A stretch of 64,000 nucleotides of DNA from Schizochytrium sp. TIO01. Its lineage: Eukaryota > Sar > Bigyra > Thraustochytrida > Thraustochytriidae. The translations under genes were made by a program, and so were the position numbers. Positions 1 through 11,954 of this stretch are shown piece by piece. The stretch spans positions 3,725,040 through 3,789,039 of the forward strand of contig SMSO01000035.1 of the NCBI GenBank assembly GCA_004764695.1, in the 5' to 3' direction. The notes under the pieces are model-generated. The model ran no database searches. It saw only the letters and a list, made by a program, of their open reading frames with translations, and was not told the origin of the DNA. Numbering within the stretch: position 1 is the stretch's first letter; every line of letters begins with the position of its first letter.

Positions 1-1663
1 TAATTTTAACTTTAAATAAATATATATATATATATATTTAATACAAACTATAAATTAACGATGTTTGCTTTAATTAAATAAGCACAGGCAAAACAGAACA
101 GAAAGACTCCAAAAGCTTCTGAGGAGAACTAAACAAACTGGTATAGTTAAGCATAGACACGACTAGGCGATAGGACCTCTATGTTACTTATTTCCAGCGC
201 TCGTTTCGAAGAACTGGGGTAGTACGTGCCTACTGACTGCTAGTCTTTGAGAATGAGAACAGAACAAACTGCGAATTGAAAGAGGCAGCGAAGGACCCGA
301 ATGAACCCTTGAGCGAATGAGCGAATGAGCCAATGGAGAGTCGAGTGAAGATGTGTAGAAGGCCCAAAGGCCAAAGCTGTCGCGCGTCTTCAGATGGGCT
401 CGTTGGCTCAAACATGCTTCGTGAAGATGACCTTTTGTAGAACTTGGCAGAAACGAGGAGCAGAGTTAAGAAGTCTCATCCACGGCTGGTTTCCGACTTT
501 AGAAAGAACGAGAGAACGGAGGAAACGCTTTCAATTCTCGTCAATCACGATGATGATAATGATACAAAAAATATATAAATAAATATTATTATCTCAATTT
601 TTAATTTAAAATGTTAAACTTAAAAAATGGTGCGAAAAGTACGAGATCGGCTTCTGCCAAAATGGAGAGCCTTTCTGAGTAAGCACGTACCTAAGGGCCT
701 CTTCGTTAGGCTACTTATTCATTCATTCATTCATTCATTCATTTGTTTGTTTGTTTGCTTATCCACTTGAAAACCACTCTTGTTTATCTGTGGAAAAGGC
801 GGTTCGTTCCAAAGTTGAGAATAATCAACTTGAACTCGAACCAGGATGTGAGAAAACATACAGAAAGAAGAGAAAACCATGACTTCCACTTGTCGAGAAA
901 GGGTCTACTCTGCCCCACATGGGACTACACTCCTTCGTAGCAATTCGAGCAGATTGGTTCTCCGTCGGATATAGAGGGGTACTAAGGGACGTTTAAAATT
1001 CAATGCTGTGATTTTCGATAGATCTAAAGATTGATTGATTGCTGAGTGAGTGAGTGAGTGAGTGATCGATCGATTGACTGATTTTACTCGATCGATGATT
1101 GTACACGCTCCAAAACCTGTGTCTTCGAGTGCCTGCTTTAAGGCCACGTCCTCGAGATGGCCTCTTCTATGCACATGTATCGGTCCAATTGTGCTGTCGA
1201 TGATGGCGATCAACCGATTTATCCATCCATCCATTGATTTAACCTGAACTTTCTTAGGCTATGTTTAACTCCCTCACTCACCCACTCATTCATTCTTTCA
1301 TTCTTTCTTCATTCATTCATTTTTCTATTTATTTTTTCCTGCCATTGGTTTGTTTTTCTGTCTCCTCCGTATCTTCGCTGATGTACTAAATGTGTAGAAA
1401 AGCACGCAGAACCGACCTTCGCAAGAACCTTGAACCCCTTAGTCCAAACTCGGACAGACTCTGTCGGCTTCGAGCTCAGCAGTGACAGGCCTTGCCAATC
1501 ACTTGAGCTGTTGTCCACGAAACCGTCGCTCGCTTCATCGTCGATAACAGAGACACCTTCGTCAGCTCTCTGTGATTCTGCGAAGCCGAGAGCACGCAAT
1601 TCAAGTGAACCTCCACACTCTGAGACAATTGACGATAACTCGGAATTGATGGCACATGCAATT

Positions 1664-1882
1664 ATGTGTTTGTTTGTTTGTTTGTTTGTTTGTTTGTTTG
1701 TTTGTTTGTTTGTTTGTTTGTTTGTTTGTTTGTTTGTTTGTTTGTTTGTTTGTTTGTTTGTTTGTTTGTTTGTTTGTTTGTTTGTTTGTTTGTTTGTTTG
1801 TTTGTTTGTTTGTTTGTTTGTTTGTTTGTTTGTTTGTTTGTTTGTTTGTTTGTTTGTTTGTTTGTTTGTTTGTTTGTTTGTT
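1664..1882. repeat. (TTTG)n microsatellite, about 55 units
   Basis: An essentially perfect tetranucleotide array of about 219 bp. It has no stop codons in several frames on either strand, so it generates spurious FVCL/NKQT-repeat reading frames. Confidence 0.97.
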
Positions 1883-1950
1883 GCTGATGTGATGCTGTCG
1901 ATATCGCCAATGCTACCAATGTTGCCGTTGTAGCTGTCGTTGTCGTTGTC

Positions 1951-1983
<33 letters not shown>

Positions 1984-2689
1984 GTTGTAGTTGCTACTGC
2001 CGCTGATGATGATGATGATTATAACAATGATGATAATGATGATGATTATGATAATGATGATATAATGATGATAATGATGATGATGACTTCTTGAACGTAA
2101 GTTTCCCGAGAAGCAAATACGGAAAACTTGAAGGCTGCAGCAGATCGAGAGAACCAACGACTCGAAGCAAAGAGGACGACCCACTCTGAAAGATCTCGGT
2201 CTCTGCTGCCTTGAAGGGAACTGGCTAATTAAATTGCTCGCTCCCGCATATTTGTCAGCGCGATTGAAGGCGCGAGAATCATGACGGGTCCTTTGATTGA
2301 TCGATTGATCGACTGATGAGTGTGGAGTCAGTCGGGTTGGATAGATTATGCATTAACAGAGTACGTACCGTGACATATTATCTATTGCTCACGGTGGACT
2401 CAGAGCGTGCTGAGCGACCATCGCAGCACTAAAGTAGAGGTAGTACTTAGGAACTTACGCTGGCAAAGCCTCGGAAAAGGATCGCGCAAAGGTTTCGATT
2501 TGCAAAGTGATACGTATCGGGTGAAGTTCTGCATGGAAAGCAGACCTCATTCATGCGTCTGTAAAGCCGCGGAGGCGCAGCGAAGAGCTGCCTTTTCGAG
2601 CATTGGTGAGCGTCGCGGTGGTGATAATTGTTGATTGAAACTTCGGGCAAATGCAAATGTGGCGCGAATATATTCTCATTTGGAGCGAA

Positions 2690-2929
2690 CTTGGAAATCT
2701 TGGAAATCTTGGAAATCTTGGAAATCTTGGAAATCTTGGAAATCTTGGAAATCTTGGAAATCTTGGAAATCTTGGAAATCTTGGAAATCTTGGAAATCTT
2801 GGAAATCTTGGAAATCTTGGAAATCTTGGAAATCTTGGAAATCTTGGAAATCTTAGAAATCTTGGAAATCTTAGAAATCTTAGAAATCTTGGAAATCTTG
2901 GAAATCTTGGAAATCTTGGAAATCTCGGA
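2690..2929. repeat. 9-bp minisatellite (TTGGAAATC)n, about 27 units
   Basis: A nearly perfect 9-bp tandem array with a few G-to-A variants towards its right end (about 2850-2895). Because 9 is a multiple of 3 the array is open in several frames on both strands, giving LEI, ISK, GNL or WKS tripeptide repeats. No flanking sequence supports it being coding. Confidence 0.95.
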
Positions 2930-4270
2930 AGAACCTGACCTCAATTTGACTTGAGCTGTGAGGAATTGCGGAGGGATTCATTCTGGGTCTATGAGTAGGG
3001 TACCTTTGGCGTTCTTCAGACTTTTGATCCGCCTGAATGCACTGCGTTTCCTGTGACCTAAAGGTGCATATCTACGCAGCAGGAGCTCCATCTCTCAAAG
3101 TCTCCACATCCTCGTGAACGAATCTAATTCTGCGATGGCGGAAGAGGGGGATCGCCTGAAATCTGCAACCGAGCCGAGATTGGGGAGAGTTAGGCGCAAA
3201 CGCGCCACAGCCAAAGCCAATCGTGGCCGTAGGACTCGCTAATGATTTGGCCGCCAACTTATTAAATTAATTCCACGAAGTGATAAGCTTTTCAACTGAT
3301 CGATTGCTCGTCATCCATTTTACCACAGTTTCGTTCTTCTTATAGATATATATAAATCTATATATATAGAGAGAGAGGGAAGTCTTTCGTTCTAACGCGA
3401 GCCTTACTGTAAAAGATAGGAGAGGCAGTAGCCGTCGGTACCTGCTTTTGTATGGGGAGATGAAGCAAACGCTTTACAGAGTAAAAGAGCAAATGTGCAT
3501 TGACCAAACATGTTGAAACTTCAGAAAGCTGTGAGGAATAGAGGTTCCTTATCAGTGAAGAGGCATAAACGTCGCCAAAAAAAAAGTCACAGAGCCTCAA
3601 TTCGGGTGCCTTTAATCGCGAGACGCATTTCTGCTTCAACAGTCGGTTTCTGTTTCTTCTTCTCTTTTTCTTTCTTTTTCTTTTTCTTTTTCTTTTTCTA
3701 ATTTATTTTTTTAATTTAATTAAATAATTATGGAAATGCAATTGATCTCCGCGGACGCTTCCTCTCTCCTTCTGCGATTCGATGGGACGGCTAGGGCCGC
3801 TACGCCGCAGATGCTCGCAAATACGAGTAAATACCTCAATACGGTTTTTGCGGGTATCGATGAATAAACTTGTAGGAGCCCCGGTAGCGGGTTTCGTTCC
3901 GTTCTGGGGCTGCTGGTGCCCGGTTTCAATAGCGCTTGCATGGGGCTGTTCTTATTGCTATTTTAACCTTTTTTTAACTATTTTAAAATGTACTGTCTAT
4001 GGTCTATGATCTCCTCTTTGTTCGATTGTTATTTTATTTATTTCATTTATTTATTTGTTTATTTAAATTGACAAAAATAGATATTCAACGCATTACCCTC
4101 CACGCCTGATCGCAAATGTACCTCGAAGACCGGCAAGCCCATGACGCGTAGCACTACCTGCGTGCCTATCAGGGATGACTTCATAGAAACTCGTCTTGAA
4201 AAACAGTTAGGTCACCGGTTTTCCTTCGTGTATCTGTATTTTTTGTTTAATATTATTTACAAAGTAATGC

Positions 4271-4418
<148 letters not shown>

Positions 4419-5729
4419 GCAATTTTCATTTAACATTGAAACGATGGGCTGTTACGATCGTGATCGGCTCGGAGCCACGTCTCGGACGGCTGCGGAGGAC
4501 GGGAGGGCGCCCAGAAGGCCTCCCAGGGCGCCCGGCCCGACCCAGACGGACGCAGAGAGGCCCGCCACATCCCTGCGGCCAGGCTCGCGCAGGGTCCTGG
4601 CACCTCCTCCATGGCCTCGAAGGGCATTTTGCTTCTTTCTCTCTGTTTCCCTCTTTGTTCAAAGGAGACCTTTTCACCTTTTCAGAGGAAGAGATGAATG
4701 AATGAATGAATGAATGAATGAATATATATAATATAATCGATCCCAACCCATCGATAGATTTAGACGATCGATGGGAAACTTGCAGTCGAACTCTGCGCTC
4801 CGGGCATGGGGTGTTCGAGGAAATGCGGAGCTTTGGAAAGAGCAGGAGCTTATGCTGCTTGGATCTTGGATCTTGGATTTGGTTTTGGTTTTGGTTTTGG
4901 TTTTAGTTTTGAGCGAGGAAAGCTGAAGATAGATAATGCGTAGTCAAAGAAGACCGAGGTCTTTCTTGTGACGGATAGCAAAGAAGACGCACACACGTTC
5001 ATTCAGAGCGTGGATGTCATCGATCTCAGGTCAAGATTTATGCAGGCACCTTCCAAAGCGTCGCGCGGGGGCACGAAATGCTGGCCTTGAGGGCTGCTGG
5101 CAGGTGAAGTGGGTAGCAGGCAGCCCGACCATCGTGCGCATGCTCTGGTTGCAGGCGAGATTATTTTCATCAAATACGGTGCTCCTTCAGAAGGCGGGGA
5201 AATCACGAATGACCTCGTATCACTCCACAGAGGGTCTTTCATTGCTAACCGTAAGGTGAGTAACACCCCGGCAGAAGAGAACCCGACCCTCCAAATAGAA
5301 AAGTTGAAGTTGAAGAAAAGGAAAAGGAGAAAGACGCAGAGAATCCTACGAAGTTTTGGCCGACAGCATGTGTGAATGTGTGCATGCATGTATTCATGTA
5401 TCTATGTATCTATGTATCTATAATTTTATTATTCTATGAATCTATGGATCTATGTACGTATGTGTACGTATGTATGCACACATGGGATATCTGGATGCAA
5501 GAGTGGTCACAGACAATAATTACTCTGGAATGCTGCCTCTCAAGATTCAAAGAGGGGTACTGGAATGGAGAATCCTTACACAATTATGAAAAATAGAATA
5601 GAATATAGAGCATTCGTGCACGGCAGATTGGATGACACGATTACTTTCACGTCCGGATAAGCAAAGATTGTAGAGATGCTTGGTAAAATCCCCATAAAAT
5701 CAGCCAGTATACTCTAGGAAGAGATGAAA

Positions 5730-8700
5730 TTATAGTTCATCCAGCATGAAGTCGATCAGCTCACTCAAATGCGCGTCGCGTTCACGAAGCGCACTAAATA
5801 CGGCACGCGCCTCGCTCTTGATGAAAGCAGACTGGGCAGAGATCCGGGCGCGACGCTTTTCTGCTTTCTTGGCAAGCCGTGCACTGTCACTTGCCTTCTT
5901 GAAAGCTTCGGCTGCTCGCTGCTCAGCAAAAGCGCGAGCAGCCTGAGATCTGGCCAAATCCTCGCGAAGCCTTGCGACCTCCTCCTGAACACCTGTTGAG
6001 ACAACAATAAGGCCATTAGGGAGCTTTCTAGCCTCAGACATGTGAAGCAGAGCAGCCGTGCCATCATTGTTTTTAACTCGCTCATGCTCAGTAGCCTTCA
6101 CAGAGCACCTCGCCATCTCAGCGTCATCTGAAACTTGGCCAACACCAGAAGTACGCCCAAACCTAGTTGGTAGTTTGGTGGATTTCTCATGTTGATTGGG
6201 TACACTGCGAAATTGAGACAGCTCTTTTCGAAGGAGGTCAACTTCAGCATCCCGTGCCCTGATCTCCTCTAGCAAGTGCGATGAACGCTTTGCATATGTG
6301 TTATCAATCTTTTCAAGCTCAGTCTGCGTATCCTCGAGCTGCTTACGCAAACGCCGATTTTGGCGACTGTACTGCTCTAGCTCAGCCTCAAAATTCGGTG
6401 CAGCGGTGCCATGTGAGACCTTCGTAGTCGCATTATTTTCTGAGATCACTAAAGGCAAGGCAGCAGCAGGGGTGGTGCACAACGGCCAAGCTTGTTGAAC
6501 TGTATCCACTTCAGCAAGTCCCTCTTCTTCGGAGAACTCACTTTCTAAACAAGTGTCGGTGTGAACTCTGCAAGCCTCAACAAGGGGAAGCGCTGCTGAT
6601 GGGATATGAGTGTTTCCTTCCGCCTCACTTAGCTTTGCCTCTAGCTTGCTAATAATTTCTAAATGTCCTAACAGGACCTCCGCCTGCTGTTTGCGTTCAT
6701 TCTCAACTTCAACATAACGATTCTGAAGGGTACAGAGTGAGCTGGATTTTTCTTCAATCTGAACTTCTAGATCCTTGTTTTTACTCATAAGAATATTTTT
6801 GCTTTCCTCAATCACTTGCATTTTCTCATGCAAGGCATTCTTCACTTTTTCGACTTCGTTATGCAAATTTTCGCATTCTTGAACTCTCTGGCTTAACTGT
6901 AGCTCTAAAGTAGCGAGATCCTCTTTATATTGCTCCGCCTCTGCATCATACATCTGTTTGTTTTCCTCAAAATGGGCTAGATTTTTTTCTAATACTGCTC
7001 TGCATGATTCAGATTCTGAAAGGTCGCTTTTAACCTGCTCCAGGTTGCTACGAAGATTCTCCACATCAGTCTTAGCGCGCGTATGTTCTTCTTCAAGGTG
7101 TTTTAGCTCCCTTTTTGTAAGCTCAAGCTTTGACAATGCTGATTGTTGTTCTTCATGAAGTTCTGCATGTTTTTTATTCATGAGGCTACGCTCTGCTTCT
7201 AAATTGTCTTGCGCAAGTTGCAGCTTTGTTACATAGTCTGCCTCGGTTTTCCTTTGTTCATTCAACAAGACCATCACTGCGGCTTTGTCACTATTCTGCT
7301 GCTCAGCGAAGTGAAGCCTTTCTGTTTCCAGCAGCTCACAAGTTTCTTTCAATTGATGCTTTAAATTTTCAATGTCAACCTTCAGTTGTGTTCCCTGTGC
7401 TCGCAGTGCAACATTTTCAGTCTTGAGTGCATCAATTTGAGCCTTTAGAACAGTGTGGAGCTTGTTATGCTGTTGTAATCTTGCATTTCGACACTTCTGA
7501 TCTTCTAAATCAAGTAAGAGCTGTGCATTCTCACCACGCAGTTGCAGTATAGCATCATTTGCCACACTACCCTCAGATTCCTCACGATGCTCATTCACAA
7601 CTTTTTGCTGAATTTTAGCGTTACAGCTACCTCCTAATAATACTGCATCAAAATCTCGATCTGAATTGGAAAGCACTTCACCATAACCTTGATAATTCGC
7701 AGCTTCCTCTCCATCCAAGCTCTGCAACTGCTCAAGCTTTCTTCGCGCGTCTTGTAGTCTGTGTTGCAGAGCTTGATTTTGTGCCCGTAGTACTATATCT
7801 TCCTCTGAACTGCCTTGTGTAGAGACTGCGCACTCTTGACTGCCACATTCATGAGACACTAAAGTCTGTCTCAACACAGCTACCTCTGCTTTGAGGTCTT
7901 CAACATTATATTCCAATTGCAAATTCTGCGCTTGAAGCGCCATACTCTCTGTTGTGGTCGAACTAGTGTATTCTGATTTCTCATCTCTTAAATCACTGAT
8001 TTGCGCGAGTGCATCTTCAAGCCGTTTGCGGAGGGTTTCGCTTTCACCTTGCAATTTTTTCTCTTCGTCACGGAGGCTTTGTACAATATTCTCCAACCTC
8101 TTTTTAGAATCAATTTCGCCACGCAGGCGATCAAGCTCAACTGTATCTCTCTCGTGCTCGCCTTGAAGTCGGGCAAGCCTCGCTTTGAGATCTTCGATAT
8201 CATATCCATGTTCTATGTTTTGCGCTCGAAGATCTGTATTTTCCCGCTCCAGATTCGTTTGCAACTCCTTGTGCATCGAAGCATGGTTTGATAGCTTGAC
8301 GTCTGCTTCATCAAGCTTTGTGGTAAGTGTTGACGCTTGATCCTGAAGTCTTAAGTTTTCTTCGCGAAGCATTCCAAGTTCTGCTTGTAAAGACAAGTTC
8401 ATATCGGACTTTGATTGCATCTCTGCGTCAGCTTTGGCCATCATACAGTCTTGTTCGTCTTTAAGCTTGGCGAATTCCGACTTTAGGTCCTCTACTTCAT
8501 AATGTAAATCCAAATTTTGTGCACGCAATGCAGTGTTTTCAGCGTTTAGGTCTTGCATTTTACTGTCTGTACTATCCTCCTGGTTCTGTGAGTGACTACG
8601 CAATTCATCCCTCTCAGTGCTGACCTCATGCAATTTCGAGCGAAGAGCAGTATTCTCTCCACTCAACTCTTCCACTTGCTCTTTTAGATACACACTCATT

Positions 8701-10259
8701 TCCTCCTTGTCACGCAATGCTTCAAGATCGCCTATTATGCGGTCGCGCTCTGCCTGGCCATTTGAAACATCTCCTTTTAGGTCCTCAATCACATACTCTA
8801 GCTCTAGATTTTGCGCTCGGAGTGCAGTGTTTTCTGCGTTCATCTCGACTATTTGATTTTGTAATTTATCATGCATGTTGTCAACCTGGATATTATCCGT
8901 ACTTTTCCCTAAAGTACTATTGAAGTTGTCTTTCACTTCGTTTAGGTCATTGTTCAGGTCAACCATTTCAGATTTCAATCTACTGTTTTCTTCGTCAAGT
9001 TCATTTACATCACTGCTCAGCTGTACATTGTTAACCTCAAGTTCCGTTTTTGACTGGCGTAAAACAACTAAGTCAGCTTGTTGATTCTGCAGCTCCTCTA
9101 AATCACACTCAAGGCTTACAACCTTAGCTCGTAGGATGGTGTTTTCTGCGTTTACTTCCTGAAGGGTAGCTCGCAAACTAGAAACATCTGCTTCCTGATT
9201 TGATATCCATCCCAAATCGGTTTCTGAAAAGTGCATGTCTAGTTTTGTTTTTTCCCTGTGGACAAGTTCAGTGTCAGGTCCTGTGTGAAGCGTTGCATTT
9301 AGCTCCTCGGATGGAGATTCTAACTCAAGGGAAATACTATCACTCTCAATTCCATGCGAGAGACTGGCGTTGCGGGCCTTGTCTAATTCCTCCTCCAGGA
9401 TTCTGATCCTCTCATTTGCATCGTCTAGCTCCTTTCGAATGACAACGACCTCCAAACTACTCTTTTGTCCTGATGTTGGCCGAGTGGCATCTGAACCCAA
9501 ATGCGAAACGTTCGCCATGGCCTTCCCAGTGTCGATATCACTTGTTGATCCTCTTCGAACGCTTGGACGGGGTGGAATTTGAGGTGGATACCGTAAAAGC
9601 CGTTCCTGGCGGCTTTTCATGAGAAGGATGATTTTGGCACGGCGCTGCAGCTCAAGTTGAGCACATCTTAGGAGAAACGAGGCAGTCTGACTTTGATTTG
9701 TGTTTTCGGTCCCCTGGTTGCTTGTTGTTCTTCCTGCTCGCTTGTGCCGGATTTGTTTCTGATATCGCCGTACCTTTTCATTTGCTTCTTCCAAAGCAAA
9801 CTGTAAGCTAGAAATATCCTCCTCATGAGCTCTCTCGGACGCATCCAAGACCTTCTCGAGTTTTTCTTCAAATCGAACCCTTTCTTCTTCAAGCCTGCGT
9901 TGCAGGCATGACGTTAAGACTTGGAGATTTTCGACTTTCTTTCTACAGATTTCGCTTGTGGCGCTTTGCAAACTATTTTGAGTTCGCGGGGATAACTCCG
10001 TAGGCCTTGGAGGGACAATACGCAAAGAGAGCTCTTTCGTTAGCCTCGGGGTAGACTTTGCATTGCTGTTCTTGAAGTCTGAGAAAGATTCAACATCACC
10101 CCCATGAAGGTGCTTGCTTTCATGAATAACTCTAGCTTTCTCTTCGTCGCTTAGGACCAAAGAATCAAAAGACTGGCGTCGAGGCGATTCTGACGTTGAT
10201 GGAGATGGTGATGATGTTGGAGATACTGATGATATTGACGAATAAGTTCTTGACAACAT
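5730..10259 (-). CDS. Large coiled-coil protein with recurring LRAQN motif (1509 aa)
   Basis: An uninterrupted frame from ATG at 10259 to TAA at 5730. The first ~120 residues are Ser/Thr/Pro-rich and probably disordered. Almost all of the remainder (about 120-1250 and again 1300-1509) is heptad-rich, Glu/Leu/Lys/Gln-heavy sequence typical of long parallel coiled coils. Between about residues 370 and 950 a motif close to 'ENTALRAQNLELEYxxEDLK' recurs about eight times at irregular spacing, with hydrophobic and acidic positions conserved. The C terminus is Ala/Arg/Lys-rich and ends in LDEL. There is no motor, ATPase or membrane segment. A structural role at a centrosome, basal body, Golgi or vesicle tether is plausible by architecture only. 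I do not recognise the family. Confidence 0.9.
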   Translation of the reverse strand: MLSRTYSSISSVSPTSSPSPSTSESPRRQSFDSLVLSDEEKARVIHESKHLHGGDVESFSDFKNSNAKSTPRLTKELSLRIVPPRPTELSPRTQNSLQSATSEICRKKVENLQVLTSCLQRRLEEERVRFEEKLEKVLDASERAHEEDISSLQFALEEANEKVRRYQKQIRHKRAGRTTSNQGTENTNQSQTASFLLRCAQLELQRRAKIILLMKSRQERLLRYPPQIPPRPSVRRGSTSDIDTGKAMANVSHLGSDATRPTSGQKSSLEVVVIRKELDDANERIRILEEELDKARNASLSHGIESDSISLELESPSEELNATLHTGPDTELVHREKTKLDMHFSETDLGWISNQEADVSSLRATLQEVNAENTILRAKVVSLECDLEELQNQQADLVVLRQSKTELEVNNVQLSSDVNELDEENSRLKSEMVDLNNDLNEVKDNFNSTLGKSTDNIQVDNMHDKLQNQIVEMNAENTALRAQNLELEYVIEDLKGDVSNGQAERDRIIGDLEALRDKEEMSVYLKEQVEELSGENTALRSKLHEVSTERDELRSHSQNQEDSTDSKMQDLNAENTALRAQNLDLHYEVEDLKSEFAKLKDEQDCMMAKADAEMQSKSDMNLSLQAELGMLREENLRLQDQASTLTTKLDEADVKLSNHASMHKELQTNLERENTDLRAQNIEHGYDIEDLKARLARLQGEHERDTVELDRLRGEIDSKKRLENIVQSLRDEEKKLQGESETLRKRLEDALAQISDLRDEKSEYTSSTTTESMALQAQNLQLEYNVEDLKAEVAVLRQTLVSHECGSQECAVSTQGSSEEDIVLRAQNQALQHRLQDARRKLEQLQSLDGEEAANYQGYGEVLSNSDRDFDAVLLGGSCNAKIQQKVVNEHREESEGSVANDAILQLRGENAQLLLDLEDQKCRNARLQQHNKLHTVLKAQIDALKTENVALRAQGTQLKVDIENLKHQLKETCELLETERLHFAEQQNSDKAAVMVLLNEQRKTEADYVTKLQLAQDNLEAERSLMNKKHAELHEEQQSALSKLELTKRELKHLEEEHTRAKTDVENLRSNLEQVKSDLSESESCRAVLEKNLAHFEENKQMYDAEAEQYKEDLATLELQLSQRVQECENLHNEVEKVKNALHEKMQVIEESKNILMSKNKDLEVQIEEKSSSLCTLQNRYVEVENERKQQAEVLLGHLEIISKLEAKLSEAEGNTHIPSAALPLVEACRVHTDTCLESEFSEEEGLAEVDTVQQAWPLCTTPAAALPLVISENNATTKVSHGTAAPNFEAELEQYSRQNRRLRKQLEDTQTELEKIDNTYAKRSSHLLEEIRARDAEVDLLRKELSQFRSVPNQHEKSTKLPTRFGRTSGVGQVSDDAEMARCSVKATEHERVKNNDGTAALLHMSEARKLPNGLIVVSTGVQEEVARLREDLARSQAARAFAEQRAAEAFKKASDSARLAKKAEKRRARISAQSAFIKSEARAVFSALRERDAHLSELIDFMLDEL

Positions 10260-11954
10260 TATCGTGACAAGCGGCCGCTAGATTTGACTTGTGTTTCTTT
10301 CGACGTCCTACGAGAGAAGTCCTTATGGAACGAGTACTTATCCAAACTAAATGCCGTACTTATAAATAAGAGAACTCTCAAGGCGTTCCCGAGTACCCTA
10401 GGGCTGCGACGATTGATTCAATACCTCAGGATGGAAAGACTTCACGTGGAGACCATAAGGAGCTTGCTTGATTTGTGGCCAAGAAACCCTTCTAATTTAC
10501 TAACGTTCAGATATTGACTTATTCTCTGTCTTTAAGCTGTGTGTACCATCTTGGGATGAAGTTTTCAACCCATGGAGAACAGTACGTACTTGCCTGCTAC
10601 AAGGCACAATAAATCTATCTAGTAAGAAGAACCCAGTTTCTCAAATAGCCGTTGAAATGTTCCGAAAGTTCTTCCTTGTTCATCTGTTGTTGGGCAGAGA
10701 TGCCAAATTAGAGATTTTTTCCCACTGATGCAGTCAGTTAGCCGGTACGGGTTGCCAAAGCAGACTAGGATCCCTCCACAAGGTGAAATTCTTACCGCCA
10801 ATGTATTAGAATCAGCATACTTCATATTATTTGCTTTGTATTTAATATTCAAGACAACATGCTTATTCCCTTAAGTTGGGAGGAGTTTCGCTTAATCTTC
10901 CTTTTTCAGGTATTTCCTTAGGAGTAAATATAATAAACAAAAAGTCACTATCTTGACTCCACTAAGACTCTGATAAGGAGTCTCATAGTCATGAACGACT
11001 TGTTCTTTTGGAGTCGTTCTGTGCGGTAATGAAATGCTTATCGCATAAAGGTGAGGCATGCAATGCCAACCTCAGGGGGTCGAAATTATTACGGCTCCCG
11101 CGTCATCTTCCATCGCACGATGGCGAGTGCCCGTGGACTTCTCCTCTGGGATTGGCCTTTAGTTGAGCCGGGATGGGATGTCGGTGGCCAAAGACGAAAG
11201 GTAAATCATACCTATGTTTATGTGGAGTCCAAGTTGTAGTCCATTTATCAGTTCGCCAGGCTACGATATCTGTAAACCTGTGACAATAAAACATCATCTT
11301 ATTTTCGATAAAAGACAACAACGACTCCAACAATAACATCTAAGACCCAGTTGCTACAAACGTAGGAGGGCGTGAAGCCGCCCAGTAAGCAGAGAACTAA
11401 TTTCGTGAGCCTTGCTGCCCCAGTACGCAAAGTTGCAGTGCCTGAGGTAGGAGAACCCCGCAAGGGAAGAAAGACTTGTATGACCACATCTTGATGGACA
11501 TCCTACAGTCTTCTCTCAAGCAATAGAGTTGACAAGCAGAAGAGCTAAGTCGGAGGCGACTCCTTGCCGGAACTCCATAACGACAGATTCAAAACCTCGA
11601 ACGCGCGTTCGTTGGTTACGTTGAAGCAATTGCGTTTGTATAAAACGGCAAAACGTGCCCGTCTTGCTTGACTACCTGACTGACTCCTCCAGTACAAAAG
11701 CCTGTTTGAGCAAGCGTCGGAGTGAACGTACTCTTGCGAGTAATCAGCTTCAAACTAACCGAGGCTGAAGCAGCAGAGTCCAAACCTAAAGCTTCTCAGG
11801 TGGTGAGACATTCGTCGTAGAAGGGGACCAATTGCGCATTACGTTCATATCAAACAAAGTCATAGCATCAAGCTAGATCCCCAATTCCAAGCTCATTCTA
11901 TCAAGTTCTTTTGGTCACTCGCATCTTTGCACACGCTCATTCTACCACCACAAA
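10260..11954. other. Intergenic, divergent promoters
   Basis: This 1.7 kb spacer lies between the start of the coiled-coil gene (-) and the transporter gene (+) and must hold both promoters. Reading frames here are short and match nothing I recognise. No tRNA, repeat array or other element was seen. Confidence 0.6.

Noticed and set aside
1309-2184. Long Asn/Lys/Gln/Thr-repeat and Phe/Val/Cys/Leu-repeat reading frames on both strands
   Set aside because: They exist only because (TTTG)n and neighbouring trinucleotide tracts have no stop codons; flanks show no protein-like sequence.
2690-2929. Looks at first like a CRISPR-like or coding (LEI/ISK) repeat array
   Set aside because: Units are 9 bp, contiguous and without spacers; it is a simple minisatellite in a eukaryotic genome.
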